Notes: generated by a model not told the origin, from the sequence alone. A DNA stretch of 64,000 nt from CBDCOD01 sp965219665 (GCA_965219665.1 CBDCOD010000024.1:1-64000), one strand, 5' to 3'; shown: positions 14,033 to 21,177, counted from the first letter of the stretch. Translations and numbers: made by a program.

Positions 14033-17000
14033 AACTCGAACCATGGAATCTGCACTCACACTGCTGGTCCCTGACCAGTGTAATCTGGTATTTGTACTCG
14101 CTCCAGCTTGAACAGTAGAACTGAGACTTACAGTTACGGTTGCATCACCATCATCTATAACATTGTTTTGCGCAGTGACTGTAAATGACTGTGTTATATC
14201 CCAGTTAGCACTTGTAAATAATAGCTGATTTGTGCTCAGATTCAATGATTTTGTCGATTCTGGAGATAACACAACCTCTGAAGCAACAATCGTTAAAGAA
14301 ACAGTGGACTCGGGTTGAGCGTCTAATACGACAAAAATAGCACTCTGAGCAGATGATTCTGATAACGAGAACGACTGAGGGGCTAGAGTGATTCCCGCTG
14401 TATCGTTGTCATCGATAGTAAATTGGTATACATCGCTCTCAAAATCAGGAACATTAATATACGGTATGTTGCCTGATGGCGTAAATGTCAATGCATATGT
14501 TGTCTTATCTTCATCTATTGAGTCATCAATAGCAACGACCGTTACTGACTGCGAACTATTCCACCTAAAAGTATTTCCTGCGCCATCCGTAGAAAAGGCC
14601 AAACCAACAGAAGCACTTAACGTACCATTGGTCCCATGTATCACAGCATACTGGTTGACGCTGCCATCAAGAAAATCTGGATGCAAAATAAGCGGCGACC
14701 CTGTGGGTGCTAAGCGCAAGGCTATATTAAAAATAGCTGTTCCGCCTGCCTCACTCACAGTACCAGTTGTTGGACTAATGGTAAATCCGTGCTCATCATT
14801 ATCAATAGCTGTTATTTCTGTGTCTTGATTCGCGGCAAGCCCCCGATAGAAGCCAGAACTTGTGGCGGCTGACTCGTACGAAATGGCACTGATAACATTT
14901 TGATCATTGATAGCATCATCAATAGCGGTGACCAATACAGTCTGTGGGATATTCCAATTGCTTGAAGTAAAGTTTAACTGGACAACTGAGGTCGATCCAT
15001 TTAGCATAATTTGATGGCTAAGATCACCCGCCAACGGCGTAGCTAGCAACACAATCTGCACAGTGCCAGTAGGCTGGGTTGCCAGAACTACACTCACTTG
15101 CGTTGTCAAATCACCATCTTCCGAAACAGAGGCAAATGTAGGAGATGGTAACACTGCTGCAACATCATTGTCTATAACAACAACCTGAGTAGTCTGATTG
15201 CTGACAAAATTAATGTAGTCATTTCCTGATTGCTGACTGGCAACAGAGATCGTTAACAGCTCAGTGTAGCTCACTCCCTCATCAATAAAATTGTCACGCC
15301 CAGCAAGTGTAACAAGCTGAGCAGTACTCCAATTGGCTGTGCTAAACGTCAAGCTATGTGTTGCATTGCCTTCAATCAACAGACTAGTTCCTCCATCGAA
15401 AAGCAGGGTAACCGTTCCTTCTGGAACAGAGGCAAGGCGCGTTTGCAGGGTAGCTGTTGTTGAGCTATCCTCCGATACAGTAAGCGGACTACTTGAAGTG
15501 AGTATGATGCCTGCATCAGCCGTAGAGTTCAGCACGGACACCTGCGCATTCGCTGTTGCTGTTGCAACACCGTCGCCAACTGCAATGACAAAGGTATAAC
15601 TAGAGGTGGATTCAAAATCTAATTCCTGATTAGCGTTTAGCCGCAAAACCCCTGTGCTGCTAATACTAAATCCTGCGGCTCCTGCACCGCTGAGTGCATA
15701 CGACAGACTATCAGACTCGTCTGCGTCTGAAGCATTTATTTGCCCTACAACCGTTATCACATTCGGAGGACTAAAGTCGTTTTCTAGTATGTTAAACTGT
15801 GTCACACCTATCGTGGGCGTATCGTTTACAGGTGTGACAACCACTAAAAAGGATCCTGTGCTTGAATCCACTCCTCCAAACAAGGTACTACCATCATCTT
15901 GCAACATATAACTAATAGTTGCAGTACCAAAGGAATTAGGGTTAAAAGAGAAGGTTAGTGTGGCATCTTCAAGGTCTTGTAGTATGCTACTACTGATGGT
16001 TGGTGTGCTCACCAGAATATCCGAATCATCTATAATATTTGTTAGACTCAATGTAATGTTTTGCGTAACACCCGCATTATTATCATCAAAATCCGTTATA
16101 ACCCCTGCAGAGACCACTGTATAGCTTGAATCCTCTGCTATGACTAATGATGCACTATCTGCAGACGGCGCAAAATTAATCGTGCGTACTTGAATAACCA
16201 CAGTGACCGTGGTGCTGTCCTCACCATTACGCAATGTCCCACCATCATCTTGCACCGTAATACTCAATGTGACATTGCCCGAGGAGCCTAATACTGGGTC
16301 AAAACGAAGTGCTGCTGTGGTTGCACCGACTGTGTACACAATGGTTGTACCTGACTCTAACACACTCGTAGAACCACTTGTTTGGATACTAAAAGAGAAC
16401 GGCTGCTGAGCCAAACCGCTCAAGCCATCACCTTCATCTAAGTCCTGCAGCACAACAATCTCTTGAACACCCAGGAAATCTTCAAATATTGCAGAGTTGC
16501 CATTTGCTACAACATTCGTCTGAGTAACATTGCTCAGTGATACAGTTGGAGCGTCATTAACAGGGAGCACAGGTACTAAAAGATATGCCGTAGTTGTCGA
16601 TACACCATCTGATAAACCAACCGTAATGGTCGCAGTGCCTGAGAAATCCGCCGGTGGAGTATAACCAATAGGTATTTGTTGTATGCCCGTTGAGACAGCA
16701 CTAATCTGACCATCTATCTCAACAGCGCCCGTGGATACTGTAAGAGACCATGCACTGCTGCTAAACGCCTCACCGTCCAAGTCAAATCCACTTAAGGTTA
16801 TAGCACGTGCTAACGAGGCATCTTCGTTGAAAACGTTCGTAACTGTTGAGGTAATTGCAGGAAAACCCTCTGGGAGCTCAAAGGTTCCATAGCGTGTAAG
16901 GGTCGCCCCAGGCTCGACAGCAAGCACTACGAACTCATCCAATCCGCTGACAACAACATAAGATGAAGCAAAATCAGTAGTGCCTGGTTGCGGTGGGCTA

Positions 17001-17839
17001 TTACTCCAGGTATATTGAGGATGTCCAGGAAGTATATTGCTCCTATCTTGTTCACTATTTACTACCGCGTAAATTTGGTCTGCCAAACCAGTTGTACCAT
17101 AGTCATACCTCAACGTAAATGGGTATGTGTTGGCATTGGTTGACGCGATACCTAGCCACCGTGATGATGCAAAATTTGCTAAAACTGTGTCTATGAACAG
17201 GAGCTCTTCTCCTGTTTCTGGGATTGCAAGATGACCAGGAAAATCCTCTAACAAAGCGAGTATAGGCAAAACGCCACCTTCGGATATTGAAAATGCTGAT
17301 CTGGCATAGAGATGACCACCATATATTCGGATATTGGCCAAAATATCCATATCAATAGCAGCGGAAATAACGGGAGTATTCGTGGCAACATTCACCTGAA
17401 CAACCATACTTTGTGTATAGGAGATGCCCCCCCTTGATATATCGCTCAGCGTAACAGTAAGGGTCGCCACCCCTGTTTGATCTGGCGCAACACTAAAATA
17501 AAGCGTAGCACTTCGTGCAGTATTACTCAAAGTGCTCTCTACAACTGTACGCGCTGAATTAAAAGACACAACGGGCGTAGGATTTGCTGACATTAAAGAG
17601 CCAGCAGATGTTACACTAAATGTGGCTGAAGCATTCTCTTCACCAACAATTCCATTAACCTGGATTTGATGCCGGATAGTGTTTGTAGCGTTCTCCAGTA
17701 GCACCACCCTCGTTGCTGCAAGCGAAAAAACAGGTATAGAGCCCGTTATCCCAAAAGTTATTGTATTGGTAGCGCTTGCACCAGCATTATCCTTGACAGT
17801 AAGCAAGACAACCGTTTGTGAACTGGTACCCACGAGCAT
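1460..17839 (-). CDS. Giant Calx-beta/cadherin-like repeat protein, main segment
   Basis: This 5,459-residue open segment has an ATG at 17839, but the frame is already open upstream to about 17924, so it is probably the body of the gene that begins at 20202. Order from the N-terminus: end of a VCBS-like domain, several cadherin/Ig-like domains (each opening with NDAP-, NFAP- or NDTP-type linkers, the third a recognisable cadherin fold), about four divergent Calx-beta domains, then the tandem array of five-domain units from about 14.03 kb leftward. Calx-beta features are the VTE/VSE start, the TVxL core and the D-D-x-x-D-D acidic turns that bind calcium in this family. It should be an extracellular, calcium-stiffened rod of adhesin type (inference). 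It ends in a frameshifted tail of about 20 residues caused by two single-base insertions; the true reading probably continues into 1-1504. Confidence 0.85.
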   Translation of the reverse strand: MLVGTSSQTVVLLTVKDNAGASATNTITFGITGSIPVFSLAATRVVLLENATNTIRHQIQVNGIVGEENASATFSVTSAGSLMSANPTPVVSFNSARTVVESTLSNTARSATLYFSVAPDQTGVATLTVTLSDISRGGISYTQSMVVQVNVATNTPVISAAIDMDILANIRIYGGHLYARSAFSISEGGVLPILALLEDFPGHLAIPETGEELLFIDTVLANFASSRWLGIASTNANTYPFTLRYDYGTTGLADQIYAVVNSEQDRSNILPGHPQYTWSNSPPQPGTTDFASSYVVVSGLDEFVVLAVEPGATLTRYGTFELPEGFPAITSTVTNVFNEDASLARAITLSGFDLDGEAFSSSAWSLTVSTGAVEIDGQISAVSTGIQQIPIGYTPPADFSGTATITVGLSDGVSTTTAYLLVPVLPVNDAPTVSLSNVTQTNVVANGNSAIFEDFLGVQEIVVLQDLDEGDGLSGLAQQPFSFSIQTSGSTSVLESGTTIVYTVGATTAALRFDPVLGSSGNVTLSITVQDDGGTLRNGEDSTTVTVVIQVRTINFAPSADSASLVIAEDSSYTVVSAGVITDFDDNNAGVTQNITLSLTNIIDDSDILVSTPTISSSILQDLEDATLTFSFNPNSFGTATISYMLQDDGSTLFGGVDSSTGSFLVVVTPVNDTPTIGVTQFNILENDFSPPNVITVVGQINASDADESDSLSYALSGAGAAGFSISSTGVLRLNANQELDFESTSSYTFVIAVGDGVATATANAQVSVLNSTADAGIILTSSSPLTVSEDSSTTATLQTRLASVPEGTVTLLFDGGTSLLIEGNATHSLTFSTANWSTAQLVTLAGRDNFIDEGVSYTELLTISVASQQSGNDYINFVSNQTTQVVVIDNDVAAVLPSPTFASVSEDGDLTTQVSVVLATQPTGTVQIVLLATPLAGDLSHQIMLNGSTSVVQLNFTSSNWNIPQTVLVTAIDDAINDQNVISAISYESAATSSGFYRGLAANQDTEITAIDNDEHGFTISPTTGTVSEAGGTAIFNIALRLAPTGSPLILHPDFLDGSVNQYAVIHGTNGTLSASVGLAFSTDGAGNTFRWNSSQSVTVVAIDDSIDEDKTTYALTFTPSGNIPYINVPDFESDVYQFTIDDNDTAGITLAPQSFSLSESSAQSAIFVVLDAQPESTVSLTIVASEVVLSPESTKSLNLSTNQLLFTSANWDITQSFTVTAQNNVIDDGDATVTVSLSSTVQAGASTNTRLHWSGTSSVSADSMVRVVDDDESALVVSALSTDTLYESSATQATFTVRLATRPFSTVTVNVLLSDDSLSSDPEATLSADSLTFTATGNSWQTLQSVTITVVDDDFDDDTRNATVTLSVVSSDALYSGLSPTARRFEIIDDDVRGVRIAPTEHTVTEEGSVSTAEVRLATRPYGGDVTLEVSSAHTFTSGVIPIQSSLSTARIVFTTSNWSTSITVTVSAYDDEVVDNTQYSKFSLVASGGDYGSSENVTLTVTVTDDDVAGFVVAPTSLIITEEAGSSRSATFEIRPQTQPLSTVTLSVASTQVRGLAQLELSGQNTNSQSSILLSFTSATWNTSITVSVEAIDNQASDDGVFVTLTLTVVNGGSGYSAATTLSDVIVEVIDDERPGYSLSRSTASVTEGGVGSIFTVVLTAEPVSGVTVFLSPTSTLSGQSTRELTFSTNTIVFSSANARTPVSITVTAVNDDIDEDDESIQVFLIATDSINGAYANNAGFSGDTLTVTVVDNDTAGIELSGSPVVTEPNTTDSLLVRLSAQPESTVVLSFSTGSIAVGGSIILSTTSVIFSPYPSNSWNTLQSIVVTAVDDNFDDGTQTVVVTADSAVVANADLNTISHWAGANSVSSTHGVLVVDDDESALVVSALSADTLYESSATQATFTVRLATRPFSTVTVNVLLSDDSLSSDPEATLSADSLTFTATGNSWQTLQSVTITVVDDDFDDDTRNATVTLSVASSDALYSGLLPTARGFETIDDDVRGVQIAPTEHTVTEGGSVSTAEVRLATRPYGGDVMLEVSSAHTFTSGVIPIQSSLSTARIVFTTSNWSTSITVTVSAYDDEVVDNTQYSKFSLAASGGDYGSSENVTLTVTVTDDDVAGFVVVPTSLIITEEAGSSRSATFEIRPQTQPLSTVTLSVASTQVQGLAQLELSGQNTNSQSSILLSFTSATWNTSITVSVEAIDDQANDDGVFVTLTLTVVNGGSGYSAATTLSDVIVEVIDDESPGYSLSRSTASVTEGGVGSIFTVVLTADPPGSATVALSPSATLSGQSTRELTFSTNTIVFSSANARTPVSITVTAVNDDIDEDDESIQVFLIATDSINGAYASNADFSGDTLTVTVVDNDTAGIELSGSPVVTEPNTTDSLLVRLSAQPESTVVLSFSTGSIAVGGSIILSTTSVVFSPYPSNSWNTLQSIVVTAVDDNFDDGTQTVVVTADSAVVANADLNTISHWAGANSVSSTHGVLVVDDDESALIVSALSTDTLYESSATQATFTVRLATRPFSTVTVNVLLSDDSLSSDPEATLSADSLTFTATGNSWQTLQSVTITVVDDDFDDDTRNATVTLSVASSDALYSGLLPTARGFETIDNDVRGVQIAPTEHTVTEGGSVSTAEVRLATRPYGGDVTLEVSSAHTFTSGVIPIQSSLSTARIVFTTSNWSTSITVTVSAYDDEVVDNTQYSTFSLAASGGDYGSSENVTLTVTVTDDDVAGFVVVPTSLLITEEAGSSRSATFEIRPQTQPLSTVTLSVASTQVQGLAQVELSGQSTNSQSSILLSFTSATWNTSITVSVEAIDDQANDDGVFVTLTLTVVNGDSGYSAATTLSDVIVEVIDDERPGYSFSRSTASVTEGGVGSIFTVVLTADPPGSATVALSPSATLSGQSTRELTFSTNTIVFSSANARTPVSITVTAVNDDIDEDDESIQVFLIATDSINGAYASNADFSGDTLTVTVVDNDTAGIELSGSPVVTEPNTTDSLLVRLSAQPESTVVLSFSTGSIAVGGSIILSTTSVVFSPYPSNSWNTLQSIVVTAVDDNFDDGTQTVVVTADSAVVANADLNTISHWAGANSVSSTHGVLVVDDDESALVVSALSTDTLYESSATQATFTVRLATRPFSTVTVNVLLSDDSLSSDPEATLSVDSLTFTATGNSWQTLQSVTITVVDDDFDDDTRNATVTLSVASSDALYSGLPPTARGFETIDDDVRGVQIAPTEHTVTEGGSVSTAEVRLATRPYGGDVTLEVSSAHTFTSGVIPIQSSLSTARIVFTTSNWSTSITVTVSAYDDEVVDNTQYSTFSLAASGGDYGSSENVTLTVTVTDDDVAGFVVVPTSLLITEEAGSSRSATFEIRPQTQPLSTVTLSVASTQVQGLAQLELSGQSTNSQSSILLSFTSATWNTSITVSVEAIDDQANDDGVFVTLTLTVVNGDSGYSAATTLSDVIVEVIDDESPGYSFSRSTASVTEGGVGSIFTVVLTADPPGSATVALSPSATLSGQSTRELTFSTNTIVFSSANARTPVSITVTAVNDDIDEDDESIQVFLIATDSINGAYASNADFSGDTLTVTVVDNDTAGIELSGSPVVTEPNTTDSLLVRLSAQPESTVVLSFSTGSIAVGGSIILSTTSVVFSPYPSNSWNTLQSIVVTAVDDNFDDGTQTVVVTADSAVVANADLNTISHWAGANSVSSTHGVLVVDDDESALIVSALSTDTLYESSATQATFTVRLATRPFSTVTVNVLLSDDSLSSDPEATLSVDSLTFTATGNSWQTLQSVTITVVDDDFDDDTRNATVTLSVASSDALYSGLLPTARGLETIDDDVRGVQIAPTEHTVTEGGSVSTAEVRLATRPYGGDVTLEVSSAHTFTSGVIPIQSSLSTARIVFTTSNWSTSITVTVSAYDDEVVDNTQYSTFSLAASGGDYGSSENVTLTVTVTDDDVAGFVVVPTSLLITEEAGSSRSATFEIRPQTQPLSTVTLSVASTQVQGLAQLELSGQSTNSQSSILLSFTSATWNTSITVSVEAIDDQANDDGVFVTLTLTVVNGDSGYSVATTLSDVIVEVIDDESPGYSLSRSTASVTEGGVGSIFTVVLTADPPGSATVALSPSATLSGQSTRELTFSTNTIVFSSANARTPVSITVTAVNDDIDEDDESIQVFLIATDSINGAYASNADFSGDTLTVTVVDNDTAGIELSGSPVVTEPNTTDSLLVRLSAQPESTVVLSFSTGSIAVGGSIILSTTSVVFSPYPSNSWNTLQSIVVTAVDDNFDDGTQTVVVTADSAVVANADLNTISHWAGANSVSSTHGVLVVDDDESALIVSALSTDTLYESSATQATFTVRLATRPFSTVTVNVLLSDDSLFSGSEATLSVDSLTFTATGNSWQTLQSVTITVVDDDFDDDTRNATVTLSVVSSDALYSGLPPTARGFETIDDDVRGVRIAPTEHTVTEGGSVSTAEVRLATRPYGGDVTLEVSSAHTFTSGVIPIQSSLSTAQIVFTTSNWSTSITVTVSAYDDEVVDNTQYSTFSLAASGGDYGSSENVTLTVTVTDDDVAGFVVVPTSLIITEEAGSSRSATFEIRPQTQPLSTVTLSVASTQVQGLAQLELSGQSTNSQSSILLSFTSVTWNTPITVSVEAIDDQANDDGVFVTLTLTVVNGGSGYSAATTLSDVIVEVIDDESPGYSLSRTTASVTEGGGGSTFTVVLTAEPVSGMTVFLSPTSTLSGQSTRELTFSTNTIRFSDSSAFNPVTVTITAFDDFIDEDDETVDVYFIASATAAGYVDDPQFLSSTLTVTIIDNDTAGIELSGSPVVTEPNTTDSLLVRLSAQPESTVVLSFSTGSIAVGGSIILSTTSVVFSPYPSNSWNTLQSIVVTAVDDDFDDGTQTVVVTADSAVVANADLNTISHWAGANSVSSTHGVLVVDDDESALIVSALSTDTLYESSATQATFTVRLATRPFSTVTVNVLLSDDSLFSGSEATLSVDSLTFTATGNSWQTLQSVTITVVDDDFDDDTRNATVTLSVASSDALYSGLPPTARGFETIDDDVRGVQIAPTEHTVTEGGAVSTAEVRLATRPYGGDVTLEVSSAHTFTSGVIPIQSSLSTARIVFTTSNWSTSITVTVSAYDDEVVDNTQYSTFSLAASGGDYGSSENVTLTVTVTDDDVAGFVVVPTSLLITEEAGSSRSATFEIRPQTQPLSTVTLSVASTQVQGLAQLELSGQNTNSQSSILLSFTSATWNTSITVSVEAIDDQANDDGVFVTLTLTVVNGDSGYSVATTLSDVIVEVIDDERPGYSLSRTTASVTEGGGGSTFTVVLTAEPVSGMTVFLSPTSTLSGQSTRELTFSTNTIRFSDSSAFNPVTVTITAFDDFIDEDNETVDVYFIASATAAGYADDPQFLSSTLTVTIIDNDTAGIELSGSPVVTEPNTTDSLLVRLSAQPEEYSGVKFLVRAQLQLVALLY

Positions 17840-17922
17840 AGAACTATGGTCAGGGGTGAGGGTGAGTGTGACTGTGCTACCATCAACATTAACTGTTCCA
17901 CCTCCGCTTAAGATAGAAGCGT

Positions 17923-20202
17923 CTAAAAAAAGAGGTCTTCAACGTCTGGGTCTAAGATATCAGCATCTGTAATCACCACATCTATACTCGCTCTATCCGC
18001 TGTACCCGTAGTAAAAATGGCAGTAACGGTAGGCGTATTATTGACACCGTCAACTTGAAAGACAATGGTGTTCGTTGCAGTTAGCCCCGTATTGTCTTCA
18101 ATCGTAAACTCAACATCAATTTGGGCAGGGCTTCCCCCGAATAGACTACTTTGATCGCCACTCAGACTATCGCTTGGAGTCAAAATGACTGTATTTCCAT
18201 TTAATGATACCGTTCCAGTACCGTTTATTATCGTTGCCGCTGTGACGGAGAAGGTAGAGTCAGCATCTGCATCCGTTACATGCTGATCTAAAATGGTAAC
18301 ACCAATAGTGCTATCTTCACTGCCTATTTCGGAGACCAAGGCAACGACAGATGGAGGAAAGTCAACCGCGGTATAGATTAGTGTAAGGGACCGAGTCGTG
18401 CGGTTATTAATCGCTTCTCCATCATCTAGTGTGACTTCAACAACTGCCGAGCCGCTAGAAGCATTTAAAACTTCGCTAATAGTCACCGAGCCACCATCAC
18501 CAAAAGCTGCAAAAGATACGGTTGCAAAGCCAACATCCGTAGTGCTTATTGAGTACATCAATGGTTGTACCACATCATCGTCCCCATCATCAAAGTTGAT
18601 GACGAAAACAGTTCTCTGGCCATAGCCTTCAGTCAGTACAAGAGTTGACTCTGTTAGATCAAATACCGGAGGAGCATTAACATCAACATCAACAGTGACC
18701 GTTGAAGTGGCTGTATTACTGCTATCACTAGCAGTAACCGTTAATGTTAACACTGTTGGCTGAGGAAAGCGCGGTGTTAAAGCAAGGGTGATGCGCCCCG
18801 TACTGCTTAAGTTAAATAGGTGCGCGCCATCACCTGTCATACCGTAGGACAACACGGCATCATCTGCATCATAGAACAAACTTTGAACAGCAGTGGAGTG
18901 AAAAACTACTGTGTCTGTAGTCTCAACTCCAGTTAGCTGAGCAGCAGGAATCGTTAACGGGGACTCCTCTATCAAGCGTACCCTGTAGTCCCTCCTATCA
19001 ACTACAAGAATACGACCAGAGGCATCTACGTCTATATCTGTGATGTTCCTAAATTGAGCTGTAGGCGCAGGACCATCCGCATACCCTGCTGCCGCAGTTC
19101 CAGCAAAATTGTAAATTGTAGATCCATCTGGACTAACCGCCCAAATAGCACGACTTACAGTAATTAAAAGCCGACCATCTGGCATAACAACTATACCATT
19201 TAGGTTTTCTAAGCTTGACTCAGTTGGTCTGCCAGTGACAGGATATCCTAAGGCTCCATTACCGACATAGGTAGAGACTTGTGTGCCCTCAGCATTGATG
19301 ATGCGGATTTTTCCATTTAAGCGATCAGCAACAGCTACTCTGCCATCTGGAAAAAGGGCAACATCAGTAGGGGAGTTGAACCGAGCAGTTCCTGCAGGGC
19401 CGTCTATATCACCGACCGCACCCGTTCCCGCATAAGTTGTTATTGTGCCCAAGGCACTGACTGCAAAAATAGCATTTGAAGCACGCACAGCAACCAGGAG
19501 CGTTCCATCAGCCATTAACTCCATACCATAGGCGTCTCTAAAATGCTCCGTGCCACCGACAGGGTCGCCTTCGGCATAGGTTGTTACAGTAGAGCCACTG
19601 GCATCAATCGCATAAATAGGGCGCGTACTAATGAGATTGGTTACGAAAACTCTCCCATCAGGCGCAGATACTGCCTTCGGAGGGACAAAAAACCAAGCAT
19701 CGGAAGCAGCGGCAGGGGTATTAGGGACGTTGTTATTGGGGTCGCTATCTTGATCCCTTCTGAGAGCAGTCAAAGCACCAGCATACGTTGATACAGTTGA
19801 GCCATCTGCGCTAATGACCCGAATGGCATCTCTGTTTGGTTCAACAACAAGAACGCGCCCATCGGGCAAAAAGGTAACTCCTGTCAGGTCATGAAACTGT
19901 GCATCAAGAGCAGGGCCGTTTGTTACTACAGTTCTGCTAGAATCTTTGATACCATTGCCTGCATACGTTGACACTACAGCCGTCGTTGTCAATGGCGGTG
20001 CACCGCCTGCTGCTGCGTCTAAGGACGATAGCATGGCGCTCGACAAAACAACAACTGGCAACAATGAGGAGTGGCTTAGTACGATAGACTGCATGCTCCC
20101 AAACAGCCGTCGGCACACCAGTAAACGGCTATTCTCAAGCCATTTTTTCAGGATCCACACCGTTATATCCTGCTTACTGATTATTAACGCACTTTTAATC
20201 AT
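17923..20202 (-). CDS. Giant repeat protein, N-terminal segment: signal region, NHL propeller, Ig-like domains
   Basis: 759 residues. Residues 1-36 are basic (KK, CRR), followed by a hydrophobic stretch at about 38-60 and a small-residue run (DAAAGG), which looks like an unusually long Sec signal peptide. Residues about 80-400 carry six NHL-type repeats (STYAG blocks alternating with LPDGRVLVV blocks), predicted to form a beta-propeller. Then come cadherin-like and VCBS-like domains with repeated TNTIVF and DDGD motifs. The frame stops at a TAG directly after a T7 run; adding one T lets it run on into the main segment and restores a domain parallel to the preceding one. So this is probably the N-terminus of one giant protein, not a separate gene. 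The ATG has no close Shine-Dalgarno; an AGGAG lies about 23 bases upstream. Confidence 0.8.
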   Translation of the reverse strand: MIKSALIISKQDITVWILKKWLENSRLLVCRRLFGSMQSIVLSHSSLLPVVVLSSAMLSSLDAAAGGAPPLTTTAVVSTYAGNGIKDSSRTVVTNGPALDAQFHDLTGVTFLPDGRVLVVEPNRDAIRVISADGSTVSTYAGALTALRRDQDSDPNNNVPNTPAAASDAWFFVPPKAVSAPDGRVFVTNLISTRPIYAIDASGSTVTTYAEGDPVGGTEHFRDAYGMELMADGTLLVAVRASNAIFAVSALGTITTYAGTGAVGDIDGPAGTARFNSPTDVALFPDGRVAVADRLNGKIRIINAEGTQVSTYVGNGALGYPVTGRPTESSLENLNGIVVMPDGRLLITVSRAIWAVSPDGSTIYNFAGTAAAGYADGPAPTAQFRNITDIDVDASGRILVVDRRDYRVRLIEESPLTIPAAQLTGVETTDTVVFHSTAVQSLFYDADDAVLSYGMTGDGAHLFNLSSTGRITLALTPRFPQPTVLTLTVTASDSSNTATSTVTVDVDVNAPPVFDLTESTLVLTEGYGQRTVFVINFDDGDDDVVQPLMYSISTTDVGFATVSFAAFGDGGSVTISEVLNASSGSAVVEVTLDDGEAINNRTTRSLTLIYTAVDFPPSVVALVSEIGSEDSTIGVTILDQHVTDADADSTFSVTAATIINGTGTVSLNGNTVILTPSDSLSGDQSSLFGGSPAQIDVEFTIEDNTGLTATNTIVFQVDGVNNTPTVTAIFTTGTADRASIDVVITDADILDPDVEDLFF

Positions 20203-20251
20203 ATTTTAATTAAATCAGCAACTGTCTCCTAGAAGCGATTAATGCCCACAG

Positions 20252-20329
20252 GAGTCTTATACAAGACTCGAAATCATTAGCTGAATCAGGCTCAGCAATT
20301 TATCATCTTCCCTATACATATATTAGGGA
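20252..20329 (-). other. Structured 5' leader of the giant gene: three hairpins in series
   Basis: Between the promoter and the start at 20202 the transcript holds three simple stem-loops: TCCCTA/TAGGGA (20309-20329), GCTGA/TCAGC (20280-20296) and a perfect 7-bp stem GAGTCTT/AAGACTC with a 4-base loop (20252-20269). None is followed by a U run on the minus strand, so they do not look like terminators. Their place in a roughly 140-nt leader suggests a role in RNA stability or translation control, which is inference. Confidence 0.5.
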
Positions 20330-20349
20330 CATACCTCAAACCCGAATTT

Positions 20350-20379
20350 ATTATATAGCAGTTTTACACCACATTTCAA
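20350..20379 (-). promoter_or_regulatory. Sigma70-type promoter of the giant gene
   Basis: On the minus strand, TTGAAA (20379-20374) is followed after 18 bases by TATAAT (20355-20350). This is close to consensus and is the best promoter between ubiE and the giant gene. It gives a leader of about 140 nt. Confidence 0.6.
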
Positions 20380-20445
20380 CACTTTAATGAAATCAATTAA
20401 ATGCTATTTAATAATTATCTGATTTTTCGGTGTTTTTTGATTTTT

Positions 20446-21177
20446 TTATGTTGATTTTACCCCATAGTGTAGCGCGGTTATACCATGGCTTAGATTGAGA
20501 TAGCCTGTAAAACAAAATCCCGCATCATTAAACATATTTTGGAGTGTTTGTTGATTAGGATGCTTACGGATAGATTCTGCTAAGTAGCGGTAGCTGTCTG
20601 AGTCTTGGGCAATAAAATGCCCTAGCCGTGGTAGCACATTCAAACTGTAAAAATCATAAGCATTTTTGAGTAGCGGGTGCGTTACTGTTGAAAATTCAAG
20701 CACAATCACCTTACCGCCCACTTTACAGCAGCGATACATTTCATTGAGTGCCTGCTGTTTGTCTGTTACATTTCGCAGCCCAAAAGCCATAATAATACAA
20801 TCAAAGGTATCCTCTGCAAATGGCAGTGATTGCGCATCCGCCTCTACGAATGTAACAGCGGCACTGTGCAGTTGCTTTTTGGCAACCGAGAGCATGCGCA
20901 CATTTATATCAGCCAACGTAACACGCCCTGCCGGAAGGACGAACGGTAGGATGCGTTTGGTCATGTCACCTGTTCCACCTGCCAAGTCCAAAACAGAGGC
21001 ACCTGCTTTAAGCTGGCAAAAATCTATAGCAAATTGCTTCCATAGCCTGTGAATACCAACAGACATGATATCGTTCATAAGATCATACTTATCAGCAACC
21101 GAGTCAAATACTTTGCCGACGCGCTTCGCCTTTTCTTCCCAAGGAACTTTTTCAAAACCAAAATCTGTTATTTTCAT
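20446..21177 (-). CDS. ubiE: Ubiquinone/menaquinone C-methyltransferase UbiE
   Basis: 243 residues, normal length. It is an S-adenosylmethionine-dependent C-methyltransferase of ubiquinone (and, where present, menaquinone) synthesis, acting at the membrane face of the cytosol. The family N-terminal signature with DKYDLMNDIMS is at about 29-40; SAM motif I VLDLAGGTGDM lies at 62-72, followed by the acidic ADIN motif. It is preceded by hslU in the same direction with a 121-base gap and followed by the giant repeat gene. In many gammaproteobacteria ubiJ and ubiB follow ubiE; here they do not. The identification is firm. Confidence 0.95.
   Translation of the reverse strand: MKITDFGFEKVPWEEKAKRVGKVFDSVADKYDLMNDIMSVGIHRLWKQFAIDFCQLKAGASVLDLAGGTGDMTKRILPFVLPAGRVTLADINVRMLSVAKKQLHSAAVTFVEADAQSLPFAEDTFDCIIMAFGLRNVTDKQQALNEMYRCCKVGGKVIVLEFSTVTHPLLKNAYDFYSLNVLPRLGHFIAQDSDSYRYLAESIRKHPNQQTLQNMFNDAGFCFTGYLNLSHGITALHYGVKST

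Noticed and set aside
886..14111. Repeated plus-strand ORFs of about 100-146 codons opposite the Calx-beta array
   Set aside because: They recur at the same phase in each unit because the coding strand has few stops on its complement. No ribosome sites, domains or independent conservation; shadows of the repeat.
17923..17935. Programmed -1 ribosomal frameshift on the T7 run
   Set aside because: A slip would restore the frame, but C-TTT-TTT is not a good slippery heptamer and I see no stimulatory stem just downstream. Sequence error or tract variation is simpler.
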